Shown piece by piece: positions 20,380 to 32,128 of a stretch of DNA of 64,000 nt. The DNA comes from Erodium maritimum (lineage: Eukaryota > Streptophyta > Magnoliopsida > Geraniales > Geraniaceae). The stretch is taken from the NCBI GenBank assembly GCA_963921825.1, contig OY997595.1, forward strand, positions 69,285,879 to 69,349,878. The letters are read 5' to 3'. The position numbers and the translations under genes are program-made. The notes under the pieces are model-generated. The model was not told the DNA's origin, did no database searches, and saw only the letters and a list, made by a program, of their open reading frames with translations. The stretch's first letter is position 1, and each line of letters begins with the position of its first letter.

Positions 20380-22289
20380 ATCTCTACCTTGACGACAAAA
20401 CCGTGAAAGCTCCACCTGCTCGTCGTCCTCCACCGGGTCGTAAAGATCCCACCCTCAAGGTCCCGCCTCCGTAGGACGTCAACACCGAGAAATATTGATC
20501 AAGTTGAGACAATGCTCTAACTTGATCACCGACACCACTTTAGTCAACATATCAGCTGCATTTTCCTTGGTATCGACTTTTTCTAACATTACCATTTTAT
20601 CCTCAATAATATCCCTTATAAAAATGAAACCTGACATTTATATGCTTGGTTCTAGAGTGAAATACCCTATTTTTTGCCAAATGGATGACACTTTGGCCAT
20701 AACAAAGAACTGTGACATCCTTCTGAGCAACACCCAAGTCTCGAACCAATACACGAAGCCATATAGCCTCTTTCACTGCCTCTATCACTGCCATATACTC
20801 TGCTTTTGTTGTAGACAAGCAACCACTGACTATAACATGGACCTCCAAGATATATGACCCCCTGCCAATGAAAAACAATAACATATAGTCGATCGGCGTT
20901 TGTCCATATCTTAAGCATAATCTGAGTAAACATCCCAATGCAACTAAAACTGACTCTCTCTCATAAACCAAACCAATATCTAGTGTACCCCCAAGACACC
21001 TCAAAATCCACTTCATTGCCTGCCAATGTTGCTTCCCCGGGTTCGTCATGAACCGACTAACAACAGTAACTGGATAAGCAATATCATGACGCGTGCAAAC
21101 CATGTCGTACTTAAGAATACCAACTGTACTCGCATAGGGAACCTTAGCCATATATTCTCTCTCATACTCAGTGATAGGAGATAACATACTCGAGAGTTTA
21201 AAGTGTGCAGTTAAAGGAGTACTAACCGGATTTTCCAAATTCATATCAAAACAACTCATAACCTTCTCCAAGTACTTCCGTTGTGACAATGTCAACCTTC
21301 CCTGCTTCCTATCCCGAATAATCTCCATCCCAAGAATCTTCTTCACTGGACCAAGATCTTTCATCTCAAACACTCTGCTAAGTTGTGACTTAAGCTTATC
21401 AATCTCTACCATGCTCTTTGCATCAATGAGCACGTCATCAACATAGAGTAAGAGGAATATAAAAGATCCATCCTTGAGCTTCTTAATAAATACACAAGGA
21501 TCATACTCGCTCCTCGCATACCCCTGCTCAATCATAAAAGTATCAAACCTCTTGTACCACTGCCTCGAGGCCTATTTCAACCCATACAATGGCTTCTTAA
21601 GTTTGCTTACCTTCCCATCCTCACCAACAACATCATAACATCGGGCTACGACATATATATGTCCTCTTCCAAATCACCATGCAAGAATGCAGTTTTGACA
21701 TCAAGTTGTTCGAGCTCTAAATCAAACTGCGTAGCCAATGCTAATAGGACTCGGATACTAGTGTGCTTTACCACCGGAGAGAAAACTTCATTATAGTCCA
21801 CGCCTTGTTGTGCATATCCCTTAGCCACCAATCTTGTCTTGTACCTTATACCCGTACAATTGTCCTTGGAATTTGGAATCCCGTCTTTCACTATTAAGAT
21901 ACACTTGCACCCAATCGACCTCTTTCCCTTAGGAAGTGTAACAAGTTCCCAAGTTTGATGTTTATAAAAAGATGAAATCTCCTCATCCATGGCGCCCTTC
22001 CACTTCTTTTATGATCATCACACAAAACCTTCTTGTATGTGTTAGGAACATCATAATCAGCAACTGGGAAGCACAAGCTATCCATCCTCATAGCCGAATC
22101 TCCGAGGTGCACGTCTGACCCTAGGTTCTCCACCCACTGCCAAAGACGGTGTCTCAATCTACTGAACATGTTGTTGTGTAAGGGACTCGTTCCCATCAAT
22201 ATGAACCTCATCAGGTACAATCTCTGAAGAATTACATGCTTGAGAATTAGAATTATAAGCTCCAAGCTCCACTTGATGATAATCCTCTT

Positions 22290-22298
22290 TATCTTCAT
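22290..22298. repeat. Left 9-bp duplication of foldback 22299-22596
   Basis: TATCTTCAT, repeated exactly at 22597-22605. Confidence 0.8.
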
Positions 22299-22596
22299 GG
22301 GAAAACGTTTTTTCCTAACCCACTTCAACCTTCAGTTATCATGTCCTAACTTATGTAACCTTAAATTATCACTTCCTAGCTCACAAATTTTCTTTTTTAC
22401 AATTCCTAACCCAAAGATGGCACGTTTTTACAAAAAGTTGTTGTTTTTTCCAGGTTAGGAATTGTCAAAATATACCACCTTTGAGTTAAGAATTGTAAAA
22501 AACAAAAATTTTGAGCTAGGAAGTGAAAATTGAAGGTCACATAGGTTAGGAAGTGATAAACTAAAGGTTGAACATGTTAGGAATTGAAGTTATCCA
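22299..22596. mobile_element. Foldback MULE-type MITE inside copia pol
   Basis: 298 bp with perfect 9-bp duplications. The left arm (GGGAAAACGTTTTTTCCTAAC) and the inverted right arm (TGGATAACTTCAATTCCTAAC) pair along most of their length, with a short centre near 22430-22445. The arms contain repeated CCTAAC or CCTAGC motifs about 30 bases apart. It is related in ends and motif to 31262-31629. There is no coding sequence. Confidence 0.85.
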
Positions 22597-24868
22597 TATC
22601 TTCATCATAACTATCACCTCTTCAAGTAGGATATCCATACTTGCATCTTTCACACTTAGCCTATAGCAAAGCCTTCTCATGGAAAGTAACATCCCGACTA
22701 ATCATAAACTTCAGAGTTTTCGGGCACCATAACTTGTACCCCTTAACATTCTCAGGATAACTGAGAAATATAGCTTTCTTGGCTCGTACTTCAATCATAT
22801 CCTCTTTAACTTGATAGTAAGCCGGAAAACCAAATGCTCTCAAGTTAGAATAATCAGAAGGAATACCAGACCATACCTCCATAGGAACCTTGGACTCAAT
22901 AGCTGATGAAGGAGAGCGGTTAACCAAGTAGCACGCCGTATTTACTACCTCAACTCACCATATTCTGCCCAAACCTGCATTGGACAACATGCATCGTGCT
23001 CTCTCTAACAGGGTACAATTCATCTTCTCTACTATCACGTTCTTCTGTGGTGTCTTTTTCACTGTGAAGTGTCTCTTAATGTCATGCTCTACATAGAACT
23101 CCTTAAAGGGATCCTCGGTGTGCTCACCGCCATTATCAGATCTCAAAACCTTGATCATCCTACTCGTCTGCTTCTTAATCATAGCCTTTAACTTCTTGAA
23201 AATATCCCTAACTTCATTTTTATGCTTCATGGTATAGATCCATACTCTCCGATTGAAGTCGCCGATAAAAGACACAAAATACCGGGACCCACCCTTCAAT
23301 GCAATTGTCGAGGGTCCCCAAACATTAGTGTGGATATAGTCCACCATACCCGTAGTGTTGTGAATACCGTCACCAAAAGTGACCCTGCACTGCTTCCCAT
23401 ATATACAGTGCTTATAGAAATCAAACTTCTCCATCTTGTCACCGCCAAACAAGCCACGCCTATTCAAAGTCTTCAATCCGCTCTAACCTACATGCCCAAG
23501 ACGCATGTGCCATAACTGAGTACGGACCAAGCTCTTCTCATCAATAACCATGGAGACCATAGCTCCATCCTAAACAACATTACCCTGAAGAAAATAGAGA
23601 TTGGCATTCCTAATTGCCGATAATAGCAACTTGTCACCACGATAAACGTTGCAATAGCCATTCTCTCCAACGTACCTGTAACCCTGAGCTTCAAGTACCT
23701 CAAGAGAAATCAATCCTCTTGCAAGATCCGGAATATGACGTACCTCAGTGAGCTATCTACATGAACCATCTACTAGCTGGAATCTGGTTGTACTAACACC
23801 TAACATCCTACAGGGTCGAGAGTCACCCATATAAACCGAGCGACCCTCCACCTCGCGATAGGTGGTGAACCAATCCTGAATCGGACACAAGTGATAAGAA
23901 GCCCCTGTATCCAACAACCAACCATCATACAAATGATCACTAGAACCCGTTGTCAAAGCATGCGCTTTGTCACTGTCGATGTGAATATCCTCAACTATCT
24001 CTGGTGGCTCAACCACATTTGCCACGTCTTTACCCTTATCCTGTTTGGTGCGATTGTTCTTCAACTCTGGACAATCCTTCTTGTAATGGCCTTTACGCTT
24101 ACATTTGTAACATTCAACCATAGACAAATATCTTCCTCTTGACAGAGATTGGCTTCTTCTATTGTTGTTTTTGAACCTCTTGTTTGAATTTCTTCCCCTT
24201 GAAACCGAGAGACCATGTGCTAGAACGTCCTCGCCCATAGCACTCTTCCTAGAAGCCTTTGCAAGTATAGACTAAGAAATGTCACTATACACAAACTTCT
24301 CTTTGTTCATCATAGTAATCTGATCAACAAACGGATCCCATTCCGCCAACAAAGAAATCAACAAAAATAAAGCCTTCTGACTATCTGCAAACTTAGCTCC
24401 TAAGCTAACACATTCCGAGTACAAGCACTCAAACTCGGTAATATGATCATTCATAAGCTTACCTAACTGTAACCTGAAAGTGAAGAGCTTCTTCTGCAAG
24501 TACATCATATTCATCTGATCATTTTGAAGATACATAGCCTGAAGCTTATCCCAAATACATTTGACGGTCGTCTCATCAAAAAAATTGTAAGCCACATTCC
24601 GAGAAAGACACAAACGGATTGTACTACAAGCTTTTTGATCTATCTTGTTCCACCCTTAAGTTGATCACCCCCTCATGGTTTATCACCCAACGCATCATAT
24701 TGAACCAAACTTACATTCATCTACCAAGCTTTAAAGTTGTTCCGTCCATTGAACCGAAGAATATCAAATCCATGGACCTTCACATAACACTCATCCAGAG
24801 ATGTGGACGCTCTATCAGACATATTCATAAACACAGCGATAACAGCAATAACAAATCAACTAGCCAAC

Positions 24869-24885
24869 CAGGCTCTAATACCACT
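24869..24885 (-). promoter_or_regulatory. Primer-binding site of the main copia copy, one base changed
   Basis: The minus strand reads AAGTGGTATTAGAGCCTGG. One T replaces the C of TGGTATCAGAGC. Confidence 0.8.
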
Positions 24886-26237
24886 TGTAGTAAAGACAAT
24901 ACCCTCAAAGCCGGAATATGAGACTCAGCCCAAAAAATCTATGGATTCGTAGAAATGAACCAACACGATTCAATTTTTAACGAACACCAATATCCTGATT
25001 TTCCAACCCCCGATCACAGGACCCAGTCGATAAATGCTAAATGTCTGATAAATACGAAATAACCTGAACAAATAATAAAGTGCAGAAAAATAGACAGAGG
25101 ACCCGAGATTTTACGACGGGACAACGACGAGCTCTTTTATTAGCCGAGGGATAATATGAGAATTACAACCCTAATTACTTATTCTACGAAAAAATATATC
25201 CAATATTTTGATACCGATCATAGCTCAATAATCAAGAAAGAATGTGACTCAAGAAAAAATCACCTTGATTTTTCTCTCCATGAACATACTTGTTGACGCC
25301 ACCCTTTGTCTTTTCCTTGGCAATATAGAACCAATCTCTTATCCTGATCTTGTGCCTTGTGTATCACCAAATAAAAAAGGAAATCAAAGTCCTCTTGTTC
25401 CTTTCGGCAACATTCCCAGAATGACCAAAGAGATTTCTGAAATGCTGGTCTTTGGTTAAGGATTGGAAGTGGCCTAACCAAGAGGAGCTGTCAAGGTCAT
25501 CCTCAAAGCTCAAATCAACTCATTCCAAGCTCTCAAAGCAAAAGATGGGCATAAAATTAGCTTCACAATCACGGAATGGATTAGAGACCCTCATGCCTGT
25601 GTTTCCAAAGCTTCAGGCCGCAGCTCTTCTCACTTCTGTTCATGACTCTTTGGTCTTTGCATCCTCTGCGTTGCCCTTAGTTCTCCAATTGCTGTATTTG
25701 TTGTTTTAATCCTACAGGTCTTGTATCTTCATTACATCAGCTGCAACTTTTCAATTTGGTTTCATGCCTTGTATTTGGCCTTTATTGGCCTTGTAAAATG
25801 CTGCATATTGCAGTTTCCTCCGTCTCCCGCCTTTGGAACGGATGGATTAATCAAAAAACCTCGCTTATCAAAAAAGAACATTCAAACCACTAAGCAACGA
25901 AACATTTTGCTTCTTGAATTTTGAACACCGTGCAACAATACTTGATCACCAAGAGTTGTTAAGAATGATTCTATTCATATTTACTTCAAGTTGTAGCCAC
26001 CTATCTCTAGATCTATTGATCCTTTTGGTGAATAAGCACTCATGAAGTACCAAGAAGACAAAGCAAAAATTTCTCTGTGTTTGTTGTCGTCGCACGCCAC
26101 AAGTAATGGAACCAAAAACCTTATGTAGTTCCTTTATCCTCAATTTATGACCTAGTAAGAAATTTCATGGGCTTAGGCTTAAGTAATTGGATAAATGGGC
26201 TTTAGTTTAGGGCCCAAAATAGGTCCATTTGGAGCCA
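24886..26237 (-). repeat. Copia 5' LTR with a LINE fragment inside
   Basis: It matches 19441-20379 on both sides of an insert at 25416-25876. The match ends at GGAGCCA, ten bases before the expected LTR start, so the outer end was lost. Confidence 0.85.
25416..25876 (+). mobile_element. 5'-truncated LINE fragment in the copia LTR
   Basis: 461 bp, flanked by AACATTC at 25409-25415 and 25877-25883. It ends GGATTAATCAAAAAACCTCG then TTATCAAAAAA, resembling the tails of the LINEs at 361-5722 and 5956-7610. The sequence is a C-terminal fragment plus 3' UTR. The uninterrupted LTR copy at 20009-20020 shows the empty site. Confidence 0.85.
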
Positions 26238-26325
26238 GCGAAGCTTAACTTTTATTTTTATAGTGTCATCTGATTAGTACAAAATAAGTAATATAAAGTT
26301 CTATTATATAAACTAGGCAAGGGCA
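26238..26325. other. Host-like sequence: right part of the split SINE-like unit and LINE target site
   Basis: CGAAGCTTAACTTTTATTTTTATAGTGTC matches 9672-9701. AACTAGGCAAGGGCA at 26311-26325 is the left duplication of the next LINE. Confidence 0.6.
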
Positions 26326-26721
26326 GTTTTTTCAAGTAAAATAATACGCTCTCCACACACCTCCAGGTGAGGTTTCCGACCCACCCTACTTAGGGTTCAC
26401 TGCCGCCACGTTCCCCTGCCGTCGGCGATCACCGCCACTAACCTCTGTCTCCGGCGAGTACCGCCGCCCTCACCCCAACCCGGTCTACCTCCAAATCGTA
26501 GCCATAGAGGTACGCCACTGCCAACATCATCGATTGCACGTTTTTCTCCTGCTCCTCCTCTCCCTCGGTCCCTGACACCTGATCGTGAAGCCGGGGAAGA
26601 AACCGGATAACGGGACACCGGACGACGCCTCAGGGTCTGCCGTGATCCCTCCAACGACCGTGACGCCGACAGGTACCACTGTTCTCGATCTTTTCTATAG
26701 GGTTACTGTTTTGTTATTGCA

Positions 26722-27490
26722 ATGTTGGTTATATTGGCTTGGAATTGCAGAGGTTTGGGAACGGATCACAACCGTCGCTAGTTGAAGGATCTGGTGAACC
26801 GTTTCAGACCCGATATTTTGTTCCCGACTGAAACCCGGTATGTGGATTTCCGAAATTCGAGGTCCCGTCTCGCTATTTTACGCAGAACATTAGGCTTTCA
26901 TGGTGGTACAGGTATACCGGGAATTGTCCCACAGGTCGCCCCGGGCCTTCGTCCCCCGTCGAACAAAGGGGGGATCATGATGTTATGGGCTGAAAAATGT
27001 AATGTTACTATCCTTTCGATGCAGCAAACTCATATCGATACGATAATCCAAATTGGACAAGAGTTACCTTTTTGTTTTACAGGCATTTACGGGGAACCAG
27101 TCTGGGAAAAGCGTCATATGACTTGGGAGAACCTAAGGCGCTAGGCCACAATTCTGGCGCCGGTAGAGTGGATCATACTGGGGATTTTAATGGTATCCTC
27201 CGACCCTTAGAAAAACGAGGTGGTCGGGCTTACCCTTTAGCTCTTATGCAGGGTTTCCAACAGGCCATCTCTGATATTGACGTGGAAGAGGTGACATTAC
27301 AGGGATACCAGTTCACGTGATCTCGTGGCCAGGACCCTGAGACGCAGGTGGAATGTCAACTGGATAGGGCTTTTATCTCTCCGCATGCTCGTCTTCGGTT
27401 CAGGGACGTGTCATTACAGAATCTGGGAGTATCAACCTCGGACCATAAGCCCATCATGCTCCAGCTTCAGAAGGACCCGGTGGAACGCCG
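26722..27490 (+). pseudogene. LINE ORF2, endonuclease domain, broken
   Basis: The ATG at 26722 opens LAWNCRGLG, the metal-binding Asn motif. The frame meets TAG after DHNRR, where CAG (Gln) is expected. Further on are ETRYVD (Glu), LGDFNGIL (Asp/Asn) and TSDHKPIML (His), in shifted frames with stops near 27142 and 27318. Key catalytic positions are kept locally, but no intact enzyme is encoded. Confidence 0.8.
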
Positions 27491-29501
27491 GCCTCGCCAG
27501 TTTCGTTTCGAGAACATGTGGTTAGACCATCCTGAATGCGGTACTCTGGTCCAATCTGAATGGGGTCAGTCGGGGAACCGCCACATTAAGCACCACATCA
27601 AAGATATTGGAGTATCGTTGGATGACTGGGGCCAGACAGTTTATCGGGACAATATTAACCAGATCAGACGGTTACAGGGGACATTGGCCAAGCTAAACGA
27701 CATGACTAATAGACAGGGAATCAAACGACGACTGACATTTCAGAAACAATATAATAAGGCTTTGGCAACACAAGAACAATTCTGGCATCAGAGTGCGAAA
27801 CAGCACTGGCTCGGGGAAGGGGACAGAAATACGAAATTCTTCCAGAGATCGGCTACGAAGCGGCATGCTAAAAACAAGTTGAAGACTCTGATCAATGATG
27901 CAGGGGTGGAACTGCAGTGGCATACGGGAATGAGTGAGTTACTACACTCCTACTTTGCCAACATCTTTACGGCAGGCGACATTGAAGATTATGACCTCCC
28001 CATGCATGTTCCTCTTATGATCACCTCGGCCCAAAATCTGCAACTGACCAAGAGGGTAACGGACGCGGAAGTGCGTCATGCAGTATTCCAAATGGGACTA
28101 TCGAAGTCTCCAGGCCCCAACGGACTCAACCCGAAATTCTTTCAACACTTCTGGGATACGTTGTCTCGGGAGGTGATAGATTTTGTCCGTACTGCAGTGG
28201 CGACGTGTACCATTGACCAGGACGTTAACAAAACCACACTGATTCTGATTCCAAAGATCCCAGGGGCAAAGAAGATTACAGAATTGCGACCGATTGCCCT
28301 GTGCAACGTTATATTTAGAATCCTTTCTAAAGTTCTAGCGAACCGGGTAAAACCACTCCTGGAGCCGATTATCTCTACAAATCAAGGAGCTTTTGTGCCA
28401 GGCAGACATATTCAGGACAATGTCATTATCTCTTATAAGATTATACATAATCTCTGGCGCAGAACACAAGGGCAACGAGGCTTTATGGCCTTAAAACTGG
28501 ATATGAGTAAGGCCTATGACAGGGTGGAGTGGTCATTCCTTTTATCTATGATGGGAGCCTTTGGATTTGACATGAGGTGGCGGGCTATGGTCTTGGCATG
28601 TATGCACTCCATACAGTATACAGTGAGCTCTGATGGAAAGCATACGACGTCATTCACAGCAGGACGGGGTATTAGGAAAGGTGATCCTTTATCTCCGTAC
28701 CTATTCTTGTTTTGTATGGAGGGTCTGTCCCATATGCTCAACCAAGCAGAGAGGGCTGGAAAGATTCACGGAGTCTCGGTGGCCAAAGGGGCACCGCTTA
28801 TCTCTCACATATTCTTTGCGGATGATTGCTATATATTCTGCAGGGCGGATCGGGAAGAGGCGTCCCAGATGAACCAAATCCTTCAAACGTTTGGTCGTCT
28901 TTCGGGCCAGGTTATCAATAAAGGTAAATCGTCCATCTTTTTCAGCACCAATATAACTCCGGCCAACAGATCGGCCTGCTGCGATATCTTAGGGATTCAG
29001 GAAATCTCTGGTCCGACTAAGTATCTGGGGGTTTCCAATATGTTGGGCCGACGAAAAGGCCAGAGTCTCCAGTTTCTGTGCGACCGAATCGTGGCCAAAA
29101 TTGGAACCTGGGACGGTCAAATGCTATCTGCAGGGGGTAAGGAGGTGATGATCAAGTCAGTTCTCCAAGCTATGCTGATCTATGCGATGAGTGTGTTTCT
29201 ATTTCCAAGGGAATCCATTAATAAGATCCACGTTGCACTAGCCCGATATTGGTGGGCGGGTACCCCCAGAGGCACGAGACCGATTATATGGCAGGACTGG
29301 GCGAAACTGTGTAGGCCAAAGGAGGATGGCGGGATGGGTTTCTGGGATATGAGGGACATGAACATTGAAATGCTGGAAAAAATGGGGTGGAAGCTCTTAA
29401 CCCAATTCGATTGTTTGGTTGCCCGTATCCTCAAGGCAAGGTATTATCCGAATAGAGACTTCCTTTCAGCGGAAGGTGGTAATGGGCCCAGTCAGATCTA
29501 G
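27348..29501 (+). pseudogene. LINE ORF2, reverse transcriptase
   Basis: An open stretch of 717 codons. Motifs: SKSPGPNGLNPKFFQHFW, QGAFVPGRHIQDNVI, LDMSKAYDRVEWSF (first Asp), GIRKGDPLSPYLFLF, HIFFADDCYIFC (FADD active site), and the connector RPKEDGGMGFWDMRDMN. It begins at the end of the endonuclease domain and stops at GPSQI followed by TAG. It is a long, well-kept domain within an otherwise dead ORF2. Confidence 0.9.
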
Positions 29502-30835
29502 ACGGGACTCCGTGCAACCCAGGGACTGCTCCGAGGGGGATTGATCCGAACTATTGGGGACGGCTGCTCTACTATGGTTGAGGGCTCCTCATGGCTCATG
29601 GGGAACACTTCGGTCATCCCGCTTCATACTTGTATCACTCCGGCTCTGAGGGTGTCGGATCTGGCTATAGATACTCATCAATGGGACGTACCGAAACTAT
29701 GACAAAACCTTCCTCCAACCATTGTTGAGGATATCCTGCAGGTGCCCCCGCCCCTTTCCCGACATGCAGATAGATGGTCGTGGAAGTTTAATATCCGAGG
29801 ATTTTACTCAGTCAAAGAAGGTTACAGGGCGTTATCTAGAGAGAATGGCCGGTGGCACGTATCGGCAGGGACGACAGTCTGGACATGAATATGGGATCAA
29901 GACATTCAACCCCACATCAAGATATTCCTCTAACGAGCTCTTTCTGGTACCCTACAAGTAGCGGTAAATCTCCGGACAAAGTTTGTCCCAATTCCGGAGA
30001 CTTGCCAAATGTGTCAGACCGCACAGGAATCTACGGACCATCTTCTACTACATTGTCCCTTTGCTAGATTTGTCTGGGACATTGCAAGCATACCGATCCC
30101 CGTTCACCTATCGGCCACGCTGCACGATTGGCTTTCTGCCCTGTTCCTGCTGCCGGATCCTCTGCCCCTAAGTAAAGCATGTCTATTCTTGTGGGAGATA
30201 TGGAAAGCGAGGAATGCTATGGTCTGGGACCAGGCTACCTCCACTCCACAGGAGCTGGTTGCCACGGTCCTTAGTAATCAGTGTAGCTGGTCAGAAGCAC
30301 AGAATGGTCGCCCGAAACCGGCCATTATTCCTCAGAACAGGAAAACCAACTGGAATCCACCTCCCCTTACCTGGCTCTTGATCAATGTAGATGGAGCGAC
30401 TTTTGCGGACTCAGGTCAATTTGGCTGGAGTAGGATCTGTCGAACGAAAACGTGGGGGGGGGGGGGGGGGGTCCGGGAAGCGAGGAATGGTTGTGGGAGT
30501 GGTTCCCTTAATACTCTGAGGCCATGGCAATCTGGCAGGCCCTGGAATGGATCCAAGCGTCGCACTCCTCCAGGGTCATTATACAGAGCGACGCTCAGTA
30601 CCTGGTGCACTTGATTCAAGGAACACATCAGGTCTTCTCCCCTTTGGGTCGGTTGGTAGACGACTGCCGGACCCTGATAGCTACTTTCGAGGATGTCAAA
30701 CTCGAGTATATTTCTAGGTCAGCGAACGGTGCAGCCCACTGGCTAGCCCGGGAAGCCCGTTCTTCGCCTGTCCTTTTATGGTCCGGCTTTAATATTCCGG
30801 ATGCACTTAAGTCTATTTTACAACAGTTCAAATAA
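29502..30835 (+). pseudogene. LINE ORF2 C-terminus: zf-RVT region and RNase H
   Basis: After a stop the sequence continues in mixed frames: zf-RVT-type text (CQTAQESTDHLLLHCPFARFVW near 30010-30075), LFLWEIWKARNAMVWDQ, then a type I RNase H domain. The RNase H carries NVDGATF (Asp), SEAMAIWQALEW (Glu, about 30518-30553), IIQSDAQYLVHLI (Asp) and SANGAAHWLAREA. It would remove RNA after first-strand synthesis. A run of 18 G at 30454-30471 breaks the frame in the middle. Confidence 0.8.
30454..30471 (+). repeat. G18 homopolymer inside the RNase H region
   Basis: A run of 18 G in the coding sequence of the second LINE, at a frame break. It parallels the G14 run in the first LINE. Confidence 0.85.
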
Positions 30836-30878
30836 TAAAAGTTACTATCTTGTTTCAAAAAAAAACTAGGTAAGGGCA

Positions 30879-31261
30879 TCGTGCGATGCGCGGTGCATGG
30901 CATGAGAAATCGCATGTGATATCTTGTTTGTGGAGACGACCTTTTTTTTGTTCTTGGGGTTGGAGACGGTGATCATGTCAACTGCTATAAGTAAGCTGGT
31001 TTCTGGAAACGAACGATGATGGGATCAATATATACAAATATTCTAATATATCACAAAGTACAAGTCGTTTAATTTACGTGGAATATGTAATATAACATTT
31101 GGTAAAACGTGTGATGATTGGTGGAAGGTGAAGACATTATGTGCATGGTAATGAGCTTCTTTGTATGTGTAAATAAGTTTTGGTGATTGGCAATACACAT
31201 GTGTCTTTTTCTGCCTATCTAATTTTGGAACTGAACAAATGATTTTTTTTTGTAACAACTA
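30879..31261. other. Host-like spacer, no gene
   Basis: AT-rich beyond the GTGCGATGCGCGGTGCATGG stretch next to the LINE target site. TAACAACTA at 31253-31261 is the left duplication of the next foldback. I see no frame worth calling. Confidence 0.4.
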
Positions 31262-31629
31262 GGGAAAACTATGTTTCCTAACATTTACAAACGTTTCATT
31301 ATCAAATCCTAACCCAGTCCAACATTTGGTCTCAATTCCTAACATAATAGGTTTGGAATTTCTCAGAAACTATAAAAAGCCGTCCAAACTCACGATTCCG
31401 TCAACTCGTCGAGCATTGGGTTCGGTTGCTTGAGAACGAGGATAAGTTCAACGTCGAGGAAGGCACCATGGGTAATGTACGCCAACAACGACAACGCTTG
31501 GATGAGTTGGCGGAATCGTGAGTTTCGACGGCTTTTTATAGTTTCTGAAAAATTTCAAACCTATTATGTTAGGAATTGAGACCAAACGTTGGCCTGAGTT
31601 AGAATCTGATAATGAAACAAAGTTATCTC
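31262..31629. mobile_element. Foldback MULE-type MITE
   Basis: 368 bp, with perfect 9-bp duplications TAACAACTA (31253-31261 and 31630-31638). The arms pair closely, for example GGTCTCAATTCCTAACATAA on each side, and both include CTATAAAAAGCCGTC near the centre. The left end is GGGAAAACTATG and the right end inverted is GAGATAACTTTG. It shares the CCTAAC motif and end type with 22299-22596. Confidence 0.85.
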
Positions 31630-31638
31630 TAACAACTA

Positions 31639-32009
31639 AGTCAAGAAACATCCACAGAATGAAAGTATGGCAAGACAAAGGGTTATCGGGCTCATCCATT
31701 TTGGGGCCAAAGTTCAATAGCCCAATCGAATTACATATTATGACCTTCGAACCCAAGAATAAAGGCCTAAAAACCTTTTACATGTTGCCATGTTTGAATC
31801 CTAAAAAAATGTTTCCTATTCAGATGAAATGCTTAGACTATAGAAAATGGAAAGATACATAAAACATAACTTTGATTGCAGTTCAACAAAAGTAAAGTAG
31901 TTTATACGAAATACTAACAAAAACCATGCATAACAACAACATCAGTTCAACAAAAACAGAGCAAAATCCATGAACAACCAAAAGAGAATATGTATAACAG
32001 TAGCAACGA
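31639..32009. other. Host-like sequence, possible 3' UTR of the minus-strand exon
   Basis: The part next to 32010 is T-rich on the minus strand, as expected for a plant 3' UTR. A plus-strand frame across 31566-31862 is open for 98 codons but starts inside the foldback and has no recognisable domain. Confidence 0.35.
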
Positions 32010-32128
32010 TCATGGAACATTTTCGGGAGGGCCATAAGCAACAATTGTATCAGTACCATACGATGTTGGTTGATAAGCAGCAGCATTCTCTGCCATAGAA
32101 GTGTAGTACCGAATGAGGGAATAAAGAT
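32010..32128 (-). other. Terminal-exon-like fragment of an unidentified gene
   Basis: On the minus strand, after an AAG acceptor at 32129, the frame reads LYSLIRYYTS, then MAENAAAYQPTSYG and TIVAYGPPENVP followed by TGA. The Tyr/Pro/Gly/Ser-rich composition looks like the low-complexity C-terminus of an RNA-binding or splicing-type protein. I cannot name it. The intron-like sequence upstream (32129-32218) begins GTAAGAGG exactly where the copia at 32221 is inserted, so the copia may sit at an exon-intron border. Confidence 0.4.

Larger units (their letters stand above)
20603..24613 (-). pseudogene. Copia gag-pol, several frameshifts and one MITE insertion
   Basis: Minus-strand order: gag (24613-24272, LQAMYLQNDQMNMMY); zinc knuckle and protease region (24238-23753, CYKCKRKGHYKKDC and LDTGASYHLC); GAG-pre-integrase and integrase (23700-22955, DNGGEHTEDPFKEF); integrase end (22927-22661); reverse transcriptase (21990-20603, SIGCKCILIVKDG and the LLLYVDDVL active site); RNase H (STTKAEYMAVIEAVKEAIWL). 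Breaks occur at least near 24250, 22940, 22640-22300, 21640 and 21540. The zinc knuckle and the YVDD motif are intact locally, but no full polyprotein exists. Confidence 0.88.
18947..26237 (-). mobile_element. Rearranged Ty1/copia cluster
   Basis: Reading the minus strand from the right: LTR (24886-26237, outer about 10 bases missing), internal region with gag-pol (20380-24885), LTR (19441-20379), then primer site and partial gag (18980-19440) ending in a scrap of LTR (18947-18978). One internal LTR is therefore shared by two internal regions. This is the product of unequal recombination between tandem or neighbouring copies, followed by deletion. The coding part is Tork/TAR-like by gag and RT style, which is inference. 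Confidence 0.8.
26326..30863 (+). mobile_element. L1-type LINE with RNase H, no recognisable ORF1
   Basis: 4.5 kb, flanked by AACTAGGCAAGGGCA (26311-26325) and AACTAGGTAAGGGCA (30864-30878), 14 of 15 matching. It ends in A8. ORF2 is endonuclease, reverse transcriptase, zinc-finger region and RNase H. The first 390 bases are GC-rich and contain no RRM or gag-like frame, so the copy lacks ORF1 or inserted 5'-truncated. It is a different lineage from the first LINE, which has no RNase H. Confidence 0.88.

Noticed and set aside
31883-32086. Leucine-rich minus-strand open frame
   Set aside because: Low-complexity composition, overlaps the better terminal-exon frame and runs into T-rich UTR-like sequence.
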